In this document: piece by piece, positions 10,601 through 21,309 of the stretch
Layout: the number at the start of each line of letters is the position of its first letter
Numbering within the stretch: the first letter of the stretch is position 1
NCBI GenBank assembly: GCA_026413225.1
Contig: CM048576.1
Location: 3,294,501-3,358,500 of the forward strand
Direction of reading: 5' to 3'
Length of the DNA stretch: 64,000 nt
DNA from: Otis tarda
Taxonomy: Eukaryota; Chordata; Aves; Otidiformes; Otididae
Program-made: the position numbers and the translations under genes
Notes under the pieces: generated by a model
What the model was told of the DNA's origin: nothing
What the model saw: only the letters and a program-made list of their open reading frames with translations
Databases searched by the model: none

Positions 10601-13600
10601 TGCCAACGGCTGTTGCAGCAATAGGAACTGCTCGGTAACTTAGAGATGCTCCCAGCTGCCCTGCATCGGCTCACTGATGCTCTCTGCCCCCTCAGGCCAC
10701 GTGCTCAGCATGCCCCACGACGACTCCAAGACCTGCGAGCGGCTCTTCGGGCCCCTCGGCAAGCACCATATGATGGCCCCTCTTTTCGTCCACTTGAACA
10801 AGACCCAGCCCTGGTCTCCTTGCAGCGCCATGTACCTCACCGAGTTCCTGGATGGAGGGCACGGTAAGGAGCCTCATGGTTCAGGAAAACCTCTTCCTGA
10901 ATCGCTCGGGCTCTTTGCAACACCTTGGAGGGATGCATGGGGGGAAGGAGGTTCAAACAGGACCACAGACGGAGGTTTGGGGTGCCCTGCTTGGTGTGAC
11001 TCATGGTGTCAAGCCTTGACACGTCTCTGCCTTGCCCAGGTGATTGCTTGCTCGATGCCCCAGCTGACCCCCTCGCCCTCCCCGCCGAGCTGCCTGGCCA
11101 AGGAGCCCTGTATAGCCTGGACCAGCAATGCCAGCAGATCTTCGGCAAGGGCTTCCAGCACTGCCCCAACACCACGGAGGAGGACATCTGCGCCCAGCTC
11201 TGGTGCCGGACCGGCAGCGGGGAGCCCCTTTGCCACACCAAGAACGGCAGCTTGCCATGGGCTGACGGCACACCCTGCAAAGCCGGCGGGCTGTGTTGGG
11301 ATGGCCACTGCGTACCGCAGGATGCCCTGAAACCCCAGGTAATTTTGGGGGATCGGGGACTGACAGGCCAGGGCTCAAACCTTTGTGATTCCCAAACTTC
11401 TGACCCTGGTGGTGATTTCTGAGCCAGTCAGCAAAGTACTTAAACCCAAGCTTAACTTTTAAGCACATGAAGAGACTGGTGGAAGTCAGTAATAACTTCA
11501 TGCGATGTATGCGCTTAAGTGCTTTGCTGGATCGGGGCCCCGTCTGGCGATGCCTGACCTGGAGGGGAGCTGGGGGGACATTTTAGCATTGCTCCAGACC
11601 TTCGGTGGTTCTGGGAGCGAGCAGCTGGGGACAAACGGGCTCAGGGACGGATCCAGCAGCTTCTCGTGGCCTCTTGCAGTTGGCGGTGGACGGTGGCTGG
11701 GGCCCGTGGAGTCCCTGGGGTTCCTGCTCCCGGAGCTGCGGCGGCGGCGTGCAATTCTCCCACCGCCACTGCGACAGCCCCAAGCCCCAGCACGGCGGCC
11801 GGTACTGCGAGGGCCAGCGCACCAAGTACCAGTCCTGCCACACCGATGAGTGCCCGCCGGATGGTAAGCCCAGCCTTGCAAAGCCATTCATCCGCGCAGC
11901 AAAACTACGCAATTCCCAAATGCACGCCCACCTCCTGCCCCCGTTCCTCCAGGATCCCTCACCAGGAATTGCTCTCCCTTGTATATTTGTATTTTTTTGG
12001 GGCAATAGCTTTCGACTGAGGGTTGTGATCCCCTCTGGCTGGGTGGGAGGTGTGGGGCATCCCAGCTCCACTTGCACGCTCCCGCAATCCTCAGCTAGCT
12101 CCTGCATCTCCATGACCGACCAAAAAAAAAAAAAAAAAAAGACGGTTTCCCATGGCTTTTGGGTCAGGTTTCGCCTTTCCTTTCAGGGAAAAGCTTTCGG
12201 GAACAGCAATGCGAGAAATACAACAGCTACAACTTTACGGATCTGGAAGGGAATCGCTTGGAGTGGATTCCCAAGTACGCGGGGGTGTCACCCCGAGACC
12301 GCTGCAAGCTCTTTTGCCGAGCCAGAGGGAGGAGTGAATTTAAAGTCTTTGAGGCCAAAGTAAGATACTTGGTGATGACTGTCTCCCCTCTTTACCCCAT
12401 TTCAGCTCAAAATCCTTAACTGCCCCTCTGCGTCCTCCCTTGCCTAGGTGATCGACGGCACGCTGTGCGGACCGGAGACCCTCTCCATCTGTGTCCACGG
12501 CCAGTGCATCAAGGCCGGCTGCGACCATGTGGTCGGGTCCTCCAAGAAGCTGGACAAGTGCGGGGTGTGCGGCGGCAATGGCTCGACTTGCAGGAAAATA
12601 TCCGGCTCGCTCAACCGATCCAAGTAAGGGGAGAAGGGGTCCGCAGAGATGGGCCATGGGGAGAAAAAACAGCTTCCCCTCTCATTCTCCTTTTTTTATT
12701 GCAAAACTGCTAGGCTAGGATTATTAGGACTCCTAGATCACGTAAAGCCGTTTTTTCCTCACCTAAACCATCACACCGAGCTGCAGACCTTGTTCGCAGC
12801 AGATGGATCAGAGGAGCACTTGTCTTCCCCTCCGTGCCGTTAACCCAGGTTTGCAGCCGTGCCAAAAATCCGCAGCCTCGCAACAGCCCGGTCTCCTCCC
12901 CGGACTCCCAGGGCTTACGTGAAGTTTATTTCAGGGCAGCATTATGCAAGCCAAGCAGAGTTTATTTCCTAAAATAATAGCTGGTGCTGACAGTGGCGAT
13001 GGGCTCGGGACGCCACTGCAAATAAATTGGCTGCCACAAGGAGTTTACAATAGGCATCTCGCCCCAGCGCAGCGGGTTGGACACGTATTCAAGGGCTGAT
13101 GCGGGATATAAATAGTTTAGTCGCTTTTCCCTGGGCCTTAGGGGTGAATTTCAGTCCTGGGATGTAGGCATGGAGGCAGCCGCTTCCCTTGCCCCAGATC
13201 CTCCATTGCTCTGCCAAAGAGCTGAATTTAAGGCTTTTGTTGAAAAGCCTTTGTTGTAACAAAGCCCAACGCGTCCAATTCCGTGTGGTGCGGTGACTCA
13301 CGCAGTCAAAGTAGATTTCCTAAATGGTTTCCTTCCAGGGAGCCAGCTGAAATGGGGCTTCCACTCTCCTATGAATTGTTTGTGGTTGACTAAAGAGAGA
13401 TTAGCGTGGTGGCTACAGCCAAGAAGAGATCCCATTAAGATCAGGGCTAGGGAAGCCAGGGTGAGCGAGAGCAGACCCAAAGGCTTTGGTCCAAAATACT
13501 CTAAACCTAATTAGCGACCACAGCATTGACCGTGGGGATGCATGGAAAATGATCCTGTGACGGTATGAGTCATGCCAGGGTGGCGTTTTATTATAGCAGC

Positions 13601-14533
13601 ATCACTCATTTTTGCATGTAATTCAGCAAAATCTTCCAGCCGGGCATGCATCAGGCACGACTGCAATATTTCCAGCTCCTGAGCACTCTGGGTGACAGAG
13701 GAATGGCTTCAGAGCCGCGACCCCGCTCGTCAAGTGCAATCCCCTGCATGGGTCTCCTTTTAGGTCCAGGAAAATAACTGTGTTCCTTTGCCCCCCTCAG
13801 ATATGGCTACAACGACATCGTCACCATCCCCGCCGGGGCAACCAACATCGACATCAAACAGCGCAGCCACCGAGGGGTCCGTCACGACGGGAATTACCTG
13901 GCCCTGAGGACCCTCGAGGGCAAGTACCTGCTGAACGGGGACTTTGCCATCTCGGCCATGGAGCAGGACATCCTCATTAAGGGGACCATCCTGAAATACA
14001 GCGGCTCCATGACGACTTTGGAGAGGCTCCAGAGCTTCCGACAGCTCCCAGAGCCCCTGACTGTCCAGCTGCTGACCATCGCCAGTGAGATCTTCCCACC
14101 GAAAGTCAAGTACACCTTCTTCATCCCCAAGGACATCCCTTTCAGCAAGCAGAAAGGCAAAGAGAAGAAGTCGGCCAACGTCATCCGACCGATGCTGACC
14201 TCCCAGTGGGTCCTGGGCGACTGGTCCGAGTGTTCCAAGACGTGCGGCTCTGGCTGGCAGAGGCGGACAGTGGATTGCCGGGACGTGGAGGGTCAAACCT
14301 CCTCCACCTGCGACAGAGCCCTCAAGCCTGAGGACATCAAGCCCTGCGGAGATGTCCCCTGCCCCCTCTGGCGCCTGGGTCCTTGGTCCCCCTGCTCCCA
14401 AACTTGCGGCGAGGGCGTGCGGACACGCAACGCCTCTTGCATCGATTACGCCGGTAAAATTACCGCCCCAGAGAAATGCAGCTCGCCGGGGCCACTGCCG
14501 GCCACCACCGCCTGCGTGCTACGGCAGTGCTGA
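4030..14533 (+). CDS. ADAMTS8: ADAMTS8, secreted zinc metalloprotease with thrombospondin repeats (9 coding exons, 914 aa)
   Basis: Joined exons are 4030-4668, 9714-9953, 10113-10245, 10696-10863, 11040-11338, 11680-11863, 12187-12359, 12448-12623 and 13801-14533; they sum to 2745 nt and stay in frame through every junction. Domains in order are signal peptide (about 1-24), prodomain ending at a furin site RRAKR (182-186), reprolysin-type catalytic domain with HELGH (335-339), third zinc ligand H345 and Met-turn near M364, disintegrin-like region (about 394-493), TSP1 repeat 1 (about 497-552), Cys-rich region (555-670), spacer (671-806), TSP1 repeat 2 (807-860) and TSP1 repeat 3 (861-914). 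The family cleaves proteoglycans in the extracellular matrix. ADAMTS8 is preferred over the close paralogs ADAMTS1 and ADAMTS15 because the metalloprotease-to-spacer sequence matches what I recall of ADAMTS8, and because ZBTB44 lies next door in the expected orientation. The start at 4030 precedes a good signal peptide and lies 51 nt downstream of a TATA box. Confidence 0.93.
4669..9713 (+). other. ADAMTS8: ADAMTS8 intron 1 (about 5 kb)
   Basis: It is bounded by GTAAGG and a pyrimidine-rich CCCGCAG acceptor. It begins with a C-rich minisatellite-like stretch (4685-5000) and contains T runs at 5502-5520 and 7462-7502. A short inverted repeat CTAAATA...TATTTAG lies at 8604-8625. No other gene was seen. 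Confidence 0.8.
4685..5000 (+). repeat. Degenerate C-rich minisatellite in ADAMTS8 intron 1
   Basis: Imperfect copies of a unit resembling CCCTGCATCCCTCCGTCCCC recur about every 20-45 nt, with variants in TCTGTGCC and TTTTCCCCTGC. The strand is strongly pyrimidine-biased. Copy number is not clear by eye. Confidence 0.65.
9714..9953 (+). CDS. ADAMTS8: ADAMTS8 exon 2: catalytic domain, first half
   Basis: The exon encodes residues 214-293 (80 codons, phase 0 on both sides). The acceptor is CCCGCAG|AACCAC and the donor is AGACAG|GTGTGA. The encoded segment begins [18 protein letters not shown] and contains [15 protein letters not shown], both hallmarks of the ADAMTS1/8/15 subgroup. Confidence 0.95.
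10113..10245 (+). CDS. ADAMTS8: ADAMTS8 exon 3: catalytic domain up to the zinc motif
   Basis: The exon encodes residues 294-337 plus the first base of G338. It carries [13 protein letters not shown] and ends inside the zinc-binding motif HELGH, whose glycine codon is split across the intron (CTG G|GTAACG, then CCCTCAG|GCCAC). Confidence 0.94.
10696..10863 (+). CDS. ADAMTS8: ADAMTS8 exon 4: zinc ligands and Met-turn
   Basis: The exon encodes the end of the zinc motif (H339, then MPHDD with H345 as third ligand), a Met-turn segment HHMMAP, and [17 protein letters not shown] at the end of the catalytic domain. It is 168 nt long, phase 1 in and phase 1 out, with donor CACG|GTAAGG. An N-K-T glycosylation sequon lies near residue 372. 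Confidence 0.95.
11040..11338 (+). CDS. ADAMTS8: ADAMTS8 exon 5: disintegrin-like domain
   Basis: The exon encodes about residues 394-493, beginning GDCLLDAP and rich in cysteine, with [16 protein letters not shown] and [16 protein letters not shown]. These are the expected disintegrin-like signatures of the family. Acceptor is TGCCCAG|GTGATT and donor is CCCCAG|GTAATT, phase 0 out. Confidence 0.94.
11680..11863 (+). CDS. ADAMTS8: ADAMTS8 exon 6: first thrombospondin type 1 repeat
   Basis: The exon encodes residues 494-554 plus one base. [18 protein letters not shown] is a canonical TSP1 repeat start. It has W-x2-W-x2-W, the C-mannosylation pattern, and CSRSCG, the O-fucosylation pattern. 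The repeat ends at CHTDECPPD. Acceptor is CTCTTGCAG|TTGGCG and donor is GATG|GTAAGC. Confidence 0.94.
12122..12140. repeat. A homopolymer, 19 nt, in ADAMTS8 intron 6
   Basis: The run ends 46 nt before exon 7 on the sense strand. An A run there is unusual, since the region just upstream of an acceptor is normally pyrimidine-rich. Confidence 0.85.
12187..12359 (+). CDS. ADAMTS8: ADAMTS8 exon 7: cysteine-rich region, first part
   Basis: The exon encodes residues 555-612, from [19 protein letters not shown] to [10 protein letters not shown], the conserved start of the ADAMTS Cys-rich region. A run of 19 A precedes the exon by about 45 nt. Acceptor is CTTTCAG|GGAAAA and donor is CAAA|GTAAGA. Confidence 0.94.
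12448..12623 (+). CDS. ADAMTS8: ADAMTS8 exon 8: cysteine-rich region, second part
   Basis: The exon encodes residues 613-670 plus two bases of K671. It includes [27 protein letters not shown] and [12 protein letters not shown], which close the Cys-rich region. Acceptor is GCCTAG|GTGATC and donor is TCCAA|GTAAGG. Confidence 0.94.
12624..13800 (+). other. ADAMTS8: ADAMTS8 intron 8
   Basis: This is the second-largest intron of the gene (about 1.2 kb), bounded by GTAAGG and CCCCTCAG. No coding or RNA gene was recognised in it. The other introns are short, and the 11339-11679 intron also holds nothing recognisable. Confidence 0.75.
13801..14533 (+). CDS. ADAMTS8: ADAMTS8 exon 9: spacer and two C-terminal TSP1 repeats
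   Basis: The exon encodes residues 671-914 and the TGA stop at 14531. The spacer starts [20 protein letters not shown]1 repeat 2 starts [14 protein letters not shown] (residue 807). A further repeat starts [14 protein letters not shown] (residue 861) and ends CVLRQC at the stop. Repeats 2 and 3 are continuous in one exon. As I recall it, human ADAMTS8 ends right after the CPL that closes repeat 2, so the last 54 residues here are extra compared with human. Confidence 0.94.
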
Positions 14534-16550
14534 GCCGGGACGGGCTTGGTGGCCGTGCAATGCTGGGGCAGGACGGCGAGGATGCGGCGGGCTCACTCGC
14601 CAGATGAATAACCACTCTCCAGCGGTTCATCCCCACCCCATCGACGTCTACCTCAGAGGGGGGAATAATGGCAGCAAAATGGGGAGGAATCACTTTTTTC
14701 CTTTTTTTTTTTTTTTTTTTTTCTTCCTTTCTTTCTGGCTGGTTGCTCGCAGGCAAGATGTAATTTAAGGGGAAAAATAAGCGTATGTGTAGGGTGTTAC
14801 CAAACAGCTGTTGTCAAAGGTGGCTGCAGACTCTGTTTGCAAGGTTCTCTGGGGTTTGTCGCTGGAAAAAAATGCGGAGCCTGGCTTTGCCATCGCCCTG
14901 TCCCAGCTGCAGGTCAAGGAGGTCCAGGGTGGGCAGCTTTGAGGCGAAAAGCCTCTGCCTCCAAACACCCCCAGCATCCGCAGAGTCATTCCTAGAGCTG
15001 CAACCCCATGCCTTGATTTCCCCAGTTCTAAAACCAAGGCTTCGTTACACCTGATCTGGCTTGCAGGGCCGCTGTGAGGATTAATTAATTGCTAATTCTG
15101 CAGTGCTTTGACCATGAAATGCCTGTTGCAATACCCCATCCTCCCTCCGGAGCAGACACTTGGGTCTGCCAGCCTTTCCTCTCCCATCCTTGGCTTTTGG
15201 TCCCGTGTGCTCATTTTCTCAGCTCAGCTTTAATTTTGGAGATCGTTTGGCTTGCAGCAGGGATGAGTCTGGGACCTGCAGATGCTCAGCTTCTCTCAGC
15301 CTCTCACCAGCCTGCCGTGGTGACCAGTGCTGCTCTTCACCTCTGCTTTCCTGGGATACGTGAAGATGCTTGGTTCTTATGCCAGGCTCCAGCCTTGCTT
15401 GAGCAATTCTTGTTCTAGAACTTTTTTTTTAAGAAAGAAGTTGGGGCGGGGGGGGGGGGGGGGCAGGATAAAGGCCAGCTGCAGAGTTTGGATGCAGAGC
15501 TGTTTCGGCTTTTGTTCAGACCTACCTTGGGGCAATGTTCTTCGTCTGCTAATTAATCTCCAGGAATTTAAGCCCTCTCTCGCTCTAACAAATAGCTGGA
15601 TGCTAAAGTCATGTAGCCTTGCAGGGTTATTTTTCTTTCCCCCCTTTGAGTCTGTGAGGGTTTTAACTCAAAGGCCAGCGTGTATTTCCTCTCCAGCGTC
15701 GTAACCAGCATTTAGGATGGGTCAGAAATGTCAGCCTTGAGGCAGTGCCAAGGAAAACGTCCGTATTTATTGCACAGGAGTCATGCACACCAAGGGTCTC
15801 TTCCAGCTTTTTGTATTTGCTGCGCAGTCACTTAGCCAGAGCTTCTTAGATGCAAAAAAACTCGCTACCGCGGGCAGATCCCGCTCCTTTTCTAGCGAGG
15901 AGGGGGATCTGCAAGCGGTGATGCTCGGTTGTGGTGTGGGGTCTGGGTGATGTTAAGTGGGATTCCTGCCCTAGCCCTCCTGTAGAAACACGTAGCCCTT
16001 ACGCTGATTTAAGTAAAAAAGGTTATCTATTAGGATATATATATATGTATATATAATGTTTCCCTTCAGTGAAGGATTGTAGCAATGTACTGAGCCTCTT
16101 GTGTTAGGTATTTATTATAAAGTTCTTTTTGGGTTTGTACAGTAGCTGTCTGGAAAGGAGAGGGGAGAGAAAAAAAAAACCACGAAAAATGAAATGAAAA
16201 AAAAAAAACCAAACAAACCCTGTCTGTGTTTTAACATGCTGCTCCCACATCCCCACTCCGAAACCTCCCCCGGGGTTGGAGAGGGGATGTCTCTGCTTAT
16301 CGTTTAACCACTTCGGTTTGTGACTGGTGTCTCCCTCCTCCCTGGTGCACCCAAGTCGGGGCGTGATTGCCAGCCCAGCTGCCTAAGCATTACAAATCCG
16401 ACTCGAATTCAGCTTTGGACTTTAATTTTAGGGAGGGGGAGGAAATATAATTTTTCTGGGTTTTAGCCTTTTGTTTGTGTTTGTTTTTAACTTTGAAAAG
16501 TCTGTGACTCTGCCTTTACCCCTTCAATAAAGGATTTCCTGCCTCTTACC
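14534..16550 (+). other. ADAMTS8: ADAMTS8 3' untranslated region
   Basis: About 2 kb lies between the TGA stop and a good polyadenylation signal. It contains a T-rich run (14695-14722), a G run near 15447-15463, AU-rich motifs (GTATTTATTG at about 15763, GTATTTATTATA at about 16109) and a TA repeat (16035-16056). The extent is inferred from the signal at 16526. Confidence 0.6.
16526..16531 (+). terminator. ADAMTS8: ADAMTS8 polyadenylation signal
   Basis: A canonical AATAAA is followed within 30 nt by a T-rich downstream region (TTACCTTTTTGCATTTGTC). It is the first good signal after the stop codon. Cleavage is expected at about 16545-16555. Confidence 0.65.
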
Positions 16551-19500
16551 TTTTTGCATTTGTCTCTATTTGCACTTTTCTCCAGTTATGTTTTGTTTTT
16601 TTTTTTTACCTCCATCCCAAGAGCAATACTGTAAATCTCCTTTTTCCATAGCTTATTCAGCTATAAAAAAAATGGTTAATTCAGTGTTAAGATCCTAAAT
16701 GTAAGATTCTGGAGCTATTCTGCTTGAAACAAGCATGGGCTCAGTACAAGGTAATTTAGATCTCTTTGCTGGGGTCAAACAGTCTCTGCTGCTCGTCGTC
16801 CTAGGTGAAGGCACAGCCCTGATGTTGAGTAACTGCAGTGGTTTCTTTTCTGTACGTGGGTCATTTCTATCTGCTGAAAATGATGCAGCTGGGTAGGGGC
16901 TGCTGCTGGTTAGCCCCATGGGAAGGCAAGGGAAAGGGTTAACCCATCGCCCTGGGATGTGTCCCTACATTAATGGACACAGCTAGGCATGCCACCCTAT
17001 TTATAACCAGGTGTGACATTCATTTTAGATTACTTCCCTTGGCACCCGTACAGCTGGGTCCTGGGTTTTGGCTCACTAAGGTGCAGCCCTGACCCAGCTT
17101 TCCCCCCACCTTTCTTTTCTTTCTTTTTCTTTTTTTTTTTTTTTTTTTTTCCTCATTTTGTCGCTGAGTTTGAGTTGAATAACTGGTATTTCAAGCAATG
17201 CCAAAGGCTTTGGGATATTAATGGGTAGGAAAAAGCCCTTAATTCATCCTAGCAGTGTAACCATCATAATTTAACTTTTAAAAAAGAATAGGAGGGTGAG
17301 AAAATAAAACCTAGGGGGGGTTCTCTGTCACTGTATCCACAATGGTACCCCAGAGACAATGGGGATGAGTGGGCAGAGAGATGCATTTCTCTAGTCCCAT
17401 CAGGGGGAAATTATTGGGGTCAACTCATGGCTGGACCCCCCCCACCCTTTGCTCTGAATAGTGCTGTTCCCCAATCAGGGGGTAATTATATTTTATTTCC
17501 TCTTAGAAGGCACTTTCAGAGGACGTAGGATCCCACAGGCTGCTCCCTCATGCATGAAATGGTGGTTTGCTCCTCTGTTACCAAACCTCCTCCCTCCGAG
17601 GGCTGGGCTCTCCTGATCTCCAGCCCCAGTTATTCCTGGATGTTTGCTTCCCCTTGCCCTTGTGCTAATGCTGTTCTTTAGTTTAACAGCTTTCCTCTCT
17701 CCTTGGTTTGTACTTCCCCTCCCATGTGTTCATAGGCTGGAGTTGTACCCTCTTTCAGCCTTATTTTGCTAAACTTGGCAAGCCAAACTCTGTTGGTTCA
17801 GCTTGTAAAATACTCCCCTACAACTGCCAGCAACTCCACATAAGTCTGAATTTATTGTCACCAGATAGAAGTGACCACAGTGTTGTCCTGTCAAGGTCAC
17901 ACCAGCTCTTGGTGCTCCAGTCATGAATCCTTCCTTATTCCTGATGGAAACATCCTTCCTGATATGTCCTAGGACCATAATGTCCCTTTTCTGCTGCTAT
18001 CCTATGCTCAGCTCAGCCCTACCTGTCTTACGACCCCTCCACTCTTCCAGATCTCTTTCTCTGTACCTGTTAAATTTCCATCCTCAGCAAGCGGTCTGAT
18101 TCCCAGAGCTGCGGGCTGATGGCATTTCAGAGAGGCTGTTGTGATTCAGAGCACTTTAGAAAGCAGGTTCCTCTCCTAAACTGCCTGCTTCAGCATCCTC
18201 TCCCACTGACCAGGATGCTTTAACCCCTTGGGCTGACGCTGGCCGAGGACTGGGCAAAGCACTCTTGGGTGTGGAAAGGACATGAACCCCAAATCCTCCC
18301 AATGCTGGGAGAAAATAAAGGGTTGCCATAGAGAGAGGTCAGCAGGATTGAGCTAAAGCAAAATAACCGAGCCCCAGAGACCGCATCAGGCAGGAGGATG
18401 GAGAGGAGATGGCTCCTGCACACTTGGTGGTAAATTAAGGAGTAGGCAGCAAGTCCTCAATAGTGGGAGCAAAGAGGTTTTCCCTTGAGAAGCATTGAGG
18501 TCAGGCAGGGGAGAGGAAGGCTGTGCAGGGTAGGTGTCATTTGCTTTCAGTGTCAACAGATGCATCCTGCCAGGAGCAGGAAAACAGGCTCCTAGCAGCA
18601 TGGGATCTGCTCCAAGGGCTGCAGAAGTGAAGGGAAATGTATCCCACAGGCTGCAAAGAAGAGGGCAAACCGGCCTCCAGCCAGGAATTGCACTTTCTAG
18701 GTGCCTGAATAGGGTAAGCAAGCCAGAAGGGAAAGATTCAGGGACTAAAGTGAGGGGCCAGATCCCAGGGATGGACAGGAGACACAGCTGGATGTCTTCT
18801 GGGTGGATGGGAAACTGCGATTTCCCACTTAGACAGACACAGAAGGCTTTCCGGGCATGGCACAGCCTCCAGCCGCGTCCGTCGCACTGCAGAGGGGACC
18901 CCCTTTCTCACAGCAGCTGCTGGCAGCAAGCCCCAAAAGCGATGCAGGACTGCTCTGCTAAACATCCCCAGCTCCGGCAGCTTGTATCCCATTTAAAAGC
19001 TGAAGGCAGATGCTACGAGTCACCCTGTGAAAGCTTTCTCCTCTTTTTTTCCACCTGTGCTTTATACCCATCAATTCCATACGTCCCTATATGAGCAGTA
19101 GATGCACAGAGCAGCTTCACCACTGAATTACTCAGGGTTTTTTTCAGCGTTGCTCCATCTGTGTCCACGAATCGAGCCCACGATGCTGTAAAATGTGCAT
19201 AAGTGCAAATCCCCTTACCGGGAAAATACCAGGAGTCGGTATTTTGGCAATTCATTGCTGAGAAATTGCAACTCTGTAGAAGAAGCAAACAGTAATAAAG
19301 GATGAGCTGGTAGCTTAGGAAACCCAAGCAGGCATAAAAGAATACAGCTCCCTCCCCAGTTTACTCCAGCGAGCGACGCGACTCCGGGAATCACTGGACA
19401 ACCTCTCCAGGTATTGAGGGCTAATAAATTGTTATTAACAAACCAGCCTTTCCTGCTGGAGTGAGAAGGAATTCGTAAAGAAGTCAGGCTGGGGACGCTG

Positions 19501-20980
19501 ACGTGCTCCTCAGCACGAGGTGCAGAGCGCTCTGTATCCCAAACCTACCGGCTTCCCGCACCGAAATGCCCCGCCATTAATCGGAAACCTAATGAGCCAT
19601 GTGGAGATGGCGGCCGAGAGCCCGGTCTGCCATTGTGGGAGGTTGTAAGGAAAAGGAAGAAAGAGGAAGAAGTTAAATAAAGGGCTTTTTATTTTTTTTT
19701 AGCAGGTATGGGTTTGAATCGCTGAAGACATGGAGATTTTTCTGGGGGAAATCAACGCAGGCACGTGGGCCAGCTCCCCACCTTGCAAAGACGGGAGGCA
19801 GCTCGCTTTCCCATCGGGGAAAGGCTGTTAATTCAGCGGCAAATCTGACCTCCGTACGCTGATTTGCCCCGGCCGAGCGTCCAGTGCTCCCCTCTGCTCC
19901 AGGGGAAGCCTGAGCATCCCAGCCGGGCGCCCCCAGCCCTATCCCTCGCCTGGGGCCGAGCTTTATTCTCGGGGTGTTTATGTGTAATGGATTAATTCCT
20001 AAAGAAGAAAGCCAAGGTGGTGTTTCACCGTGCAGTTTTCTGGCTTATTTCCAAGCCACACGTAGCAGGTTCAAAGGCTGTTGGTTTAAATGCCCGGCTT
20101 GGAGGATTTTGTTATTTTGCTGAAGCAGGGCGAGGACGCAGACCGTGCTGAATTTTACTGTCTTCCAGACATGAATTTGGGTACTTTGGACCCTATTTCC
20201 CTCCTGCGCAAAGCCCGTGACCTGCTCACAGCGAGCCTCAAGCAGGATACGGCTGCCGATTGACTAAAATCACTCAATCTACAACAGTTTCGCTATCAGA
20301 CACCCAAGGCTCCACACTTTTTGGAGCAGCATTTTGAAGGTGAAGGATGGCAGCCTGAGTTTTTTTTAACGAATATTCTGTGATTCAGGAGTTACCACGG
20401 ATAGCCAGGAGTGGATTTTTCCTTGCCTTGCAAATTATGTCTTACTAAAGTGGGAGCAATTCGGGCGACCTCCTGAAATCACCGCTGTTTTGCTCCCCGC
20501 TTCGCAGAGGCGTCGATCGCAGCCGTGCATCAGGATGACACTGTGAATATAAAGCCCCTATGAGGAAGTGAAAGAATTATGCAGCGCAGAGTCCAACCCT
20601 GGAGATTGCTGGGGCTCGGGTTCTCTCCCCGATTTTGGAATGGTTTCCTAAACAGGGTTTTTACTACAGCTTGGGGAGTTTGACCTCTTTTTTACATTTT
20701 TTTTTTTGCTGATGGGACAGTGTGGCGTTTTGCAGGGGCCGCATTTTAAAATTTTCTACTGCTGACTAACACTGTTGGACCGCGGCCTTTCAGTCTGTTT
20801 CCTGCTTCAATTTACTGAGTGCTCATAATAAATTAAAAAAACAAAAAATTTAAAAAATCAACAACACACCAAAAAAAACCCCCATTGTAGAACAAGCCAT
20901 GGAGGCTTGAGATTAGCGTTTGCGCTAATCACAATTTTAAGCTGTGCTTGCAGTTAGCGCAGATTCGGATCAAATTTTAG
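16551..20980. other. Intergenic DNA between ADAMTS8 and ZBTB44
   Basis: About 4.4 kb has no recognised gene. It contains a T run (17117-17150), a YY1-like AGATGGCGGCC near 19605-19616, and an 8-bp perfect inverted repeat at 20911-20930. The stretch nearest the CpG island may hold distal promoter elements of ZBTB44. Confidence 0.6.
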
Positions 20981-21229
20981 AGGCGGATTAATTCGAGATG
21001 TGTTATATCTAAATTTGACGGGGATGGACGCACACCGGGGGGCAGTCGGGGCGGTCCTGGGCCCCGGGGGTGCACGCACCGCGCTCGGCCGGTCCCTGGC
21101 GACACCCACGCAGGACGATGAGCGCCGTGGTGGAAGTGGCAGGGAGGTGGGACCGTGCCCTACCCGGAACCCCCGCCGCTGCCCGCCGCGGGGTGCCGAA
21201 CCCCCGGCCCGGCTCCCGCCGCTGGGCGC

Positions 21230-21240
21230 TGCGCATGCGC
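21230..21240. promoter_or_regulatory. NRF1-like site
   Basis: TGCGCATGCGC matches the palindromic NRF1 core (TGCGCATGCGCA). It lies inside the CpG island, flanked downstream by GC boxes. Confidence 0.6.
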
Positions 21241-21290
21241 GCCCCGCCTCGCCGCCGCGGCCCCGCCTCCCCCCCCCCTCCTCTCCCCGC

Positions 21291-21308
21291 CCCGGTGCAT
21301 TCTGGGAC
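21291..21308 (-). promoter_or_regulatory. ZNF143/THAP11-like site
   Basis: The minus strand reads GTCCCAGAATGCACCGGG. It fits about 16 of 18 positions of the ZNF143 SBS consensus as I remember it. Such sites usually lie close to the transcription start of CpG-island genes. Confidence 0.45.
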
Positions 21309-21309
21309 A

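Noticed and set aside
17700..18020. Possible second retroposon fragment in the intergenic region
   Set aside because: A few short phrases (for example CATCCTTCCTGATAT) recall CR1, but no ordered series of CR1 segments and no 3' end could be found.
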